Source: an uncultured Paracoccaceae bacterium (GTDB taxonomy: Bacteria > Pseudomonadota > Alphaproteobacteria > Rhodobacterales > Rhodobacteraceae). From it: DNA of 64,000 nucleotides. The first letter of the stretch is position 1. The number at the start of each line of letters is the position of its first letter. The notes below the pieces were generated by a model that was given only the letters and a program-made list of their open reading frames with translations, had not been told where the DNA came from and searched no databases. The stretch lies in assembly GCA_943787785.1 (NCBI GenBank), contig CALSNT010000013.1, positions 1-64,000 on the forward strand, written 5' to 3'. The position numbers and the translations under genes are program-made. Shown here in pieces: positions 63,305 to 64,000 of the stretch.

Positions 63305-63981
63305 CGCTGAAAGTCTTTAGCTAGTGGCGAAAGAAGGGGATCGAAATGTTTCGATCCGAGAAAGATATCTGGCAGTTGATCTGCTATCGCGTCAATGGGA
63401 CCATATGTTTGTATCGCTGTGTTTACGATCTCTTCAGGGTAATCCTTGGGTGTGCGGCCTTTCCTGACCGGCAACTCCAGGGTTCGACCACAGAATTCAC
63501 CAATCTCTTCTTGATTGCTCCACAGCGCATCGTATTTGACACAAAGGACTGGGACGGCCTGGAACGTCGCCCAACTTAAAATTTGTTCGCCCATGCGAAG
63601 TATGTCCACGCTGAGTAGATCTTCAATCCCGCCTGTGGCGTGCAAATGTTCAAGATGGTTGCGTATCCATCCCTGATCATTTCGAATGCTTTTCCCATAG
63701 ACTGATAGCGCTGCTTCGAGCGCGCTTCCGAAACAGAAAACAACCTTTATTTTTTCGGATCTACGCAGGAGTGGTTCGGGGAAGTCATGGGTTTTGATTA
63801 TAGCACCTGGCCGCATGGTCGCCTTCGCGAGATCTTGTTGAAAGGAATCTCTTTTTCGTAACTTCCGTGACAAAAATCCTTGGCGCGGCCCCAGGATAGA
63901 TTTGTACAAAACTGTGCTGCCAGAACGACCGATGCTTGCAATGACTATACAATGTCCGGTGCTGTTGGACGTAAGGGGCAT
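63301..63981 (-). CDS. Sulfotransferase-like protein
   Basis: 226 residues. N-terminal CIVIASIGRSGSTVLYKSIL is the P-loop-like PAPS-binding motif of sulfotransferases. KVVFCFGSALEAALSVYGKS is a 3'-PB-like segment but lacks the usual Arg-Asp-Pro. C-terminal LRRSEK and the EFCGRTLELPV segment are family-like. The start at 63981 lies 20 bases from the window edge, so a longer N-terminus is possible. It converges with and overlaps the NodZ-like gene. Confidence 0.7.
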   Translation of the reverse strand: MPLTSNSTGHCIVIASIGRSGSTVLYKSILGPRQGFLSRKLRKRDSFQQDLAKATMRPGAIIKTHDFPEPLLRRSEKIKVVFCFGSALEAALSVYGKSIRNDQGWIRNHLEHLHATGGIEDLLSVDILRMGEQILSWATFQAVPVLCVKYDALWSNQEEIGEFCGRTLELPVRKGRTPKDYPEEIVNTAIQTYGPIDAIADQLPDIFLGSKHFDPLLSPLAKDFQR

Positions 63982-64000
63982 ATTATTTACGATCCTTACC

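Overview
The window is chromosomal DNA from a GC-rich alphaproteobacterium, most likely a marine Rhodobacteraceae (Roseobacter-group) species. The grounds are a sigma-32 type heat-shock promoter with a ROSE-like leader, the ethylmalonyl-CoA pathway genes ccr and ecm with meaB, an HvrA-like H-NS protein, glcDEF, and the order aroA-cmk-rpsA-ihfB-lapA-trpF-trpB. No rRNA, tRNA, prophage or CRISPR array was seen.

Layout. 1-3.3 kb: start of a methyltransferase cut by the window edge, a DUF2798 membrane protein, two frameshifted genes (YafY/WYL regulator and VOC/glyoxalase), a hydroxypyruvate isomerase-like gene and a DUF1285 gene. 3.3-10.1 kb: a MoxR-DUF58-DUF4159-VWA-like membrane operon. 10.2-15.4 kb: glycolate oxidase glcD, glcE, glcF, with a small secreted-protein gene between glcD and glcE. 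15.6-19.9 kb: a secreted trypsin-like protease, a small heat-shock protein behind an RpoH promoter and RNA thermometer, and an ECF sigma factor paired with a membrane VWA protein. 20.0-28.4 kb: sdhCDA and sdhB, separated by 5 kb of surface-glycan genes (FkbM methyltransferase with a premature stop, lipoprotein, glycosyltransferase, and a second glycosyltransferase broken by a 1.67-kb IS1380-family element). 28.7-36.9 kb: SDR, DUF1989, deoD, H-NS-like, ecm, acyltransferase, ccr and an unlisted 56-aa gene near a perfect CtrA motif. 36.9-43.7 kb: helicase, SDR, rplY, pth, DUF2332, DUF2237 and an FAD oxidoreductase. 43.8-59.6 kb: the conserved aroA-to-trpB block carrying inserted genes (pepT, a SnoaL-LuxR regulator, two TupA-like ATP-grasp genes), then hrpB. 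59.6-61.1 kb: meaB and rpmB. 61.2-64 kb: an AT-richer glycan/sulfotransferase island.

How the genes fit together. Ccr and Ecm, with the MeaB chaperone, carry out acetyl-CoA assimilation without a glyoxylate shunt. GlcDEF and the hydroxypyruvate isomerase-like protein handle glycolate and glyoxylate-derived C2/C3 acids, and Sdh feeds electrons to the quinone pool. Accessory cell-surface glycan genes sit at four places: the left edge, inside sdh, between aroA and cmk, and at the right edge. Three of these four carry broken genes.

Most notable signals: a sigma-32 promoter plus ROSE-type thermometer at hsp20; an exact IS1380 insertion whose removal restores a 319-aa glycosyltransferase; ten apparent +1 homopolymer frameshifts, seven of them clustered in two adjacent genes; a near-identical 139-bp tract shared by tandem TupA-like genes, suggesting gene conversion; a three-copy 31-bp palindromic repeat; and a CtrA motif upstream of an undescribed small gene. 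No clearly new multi-gene system could be demonstrated. The best candidates for new biology are the sigma factor-VWA pair and the recurrent insertion of glycan cassettes into housekeeping operons.
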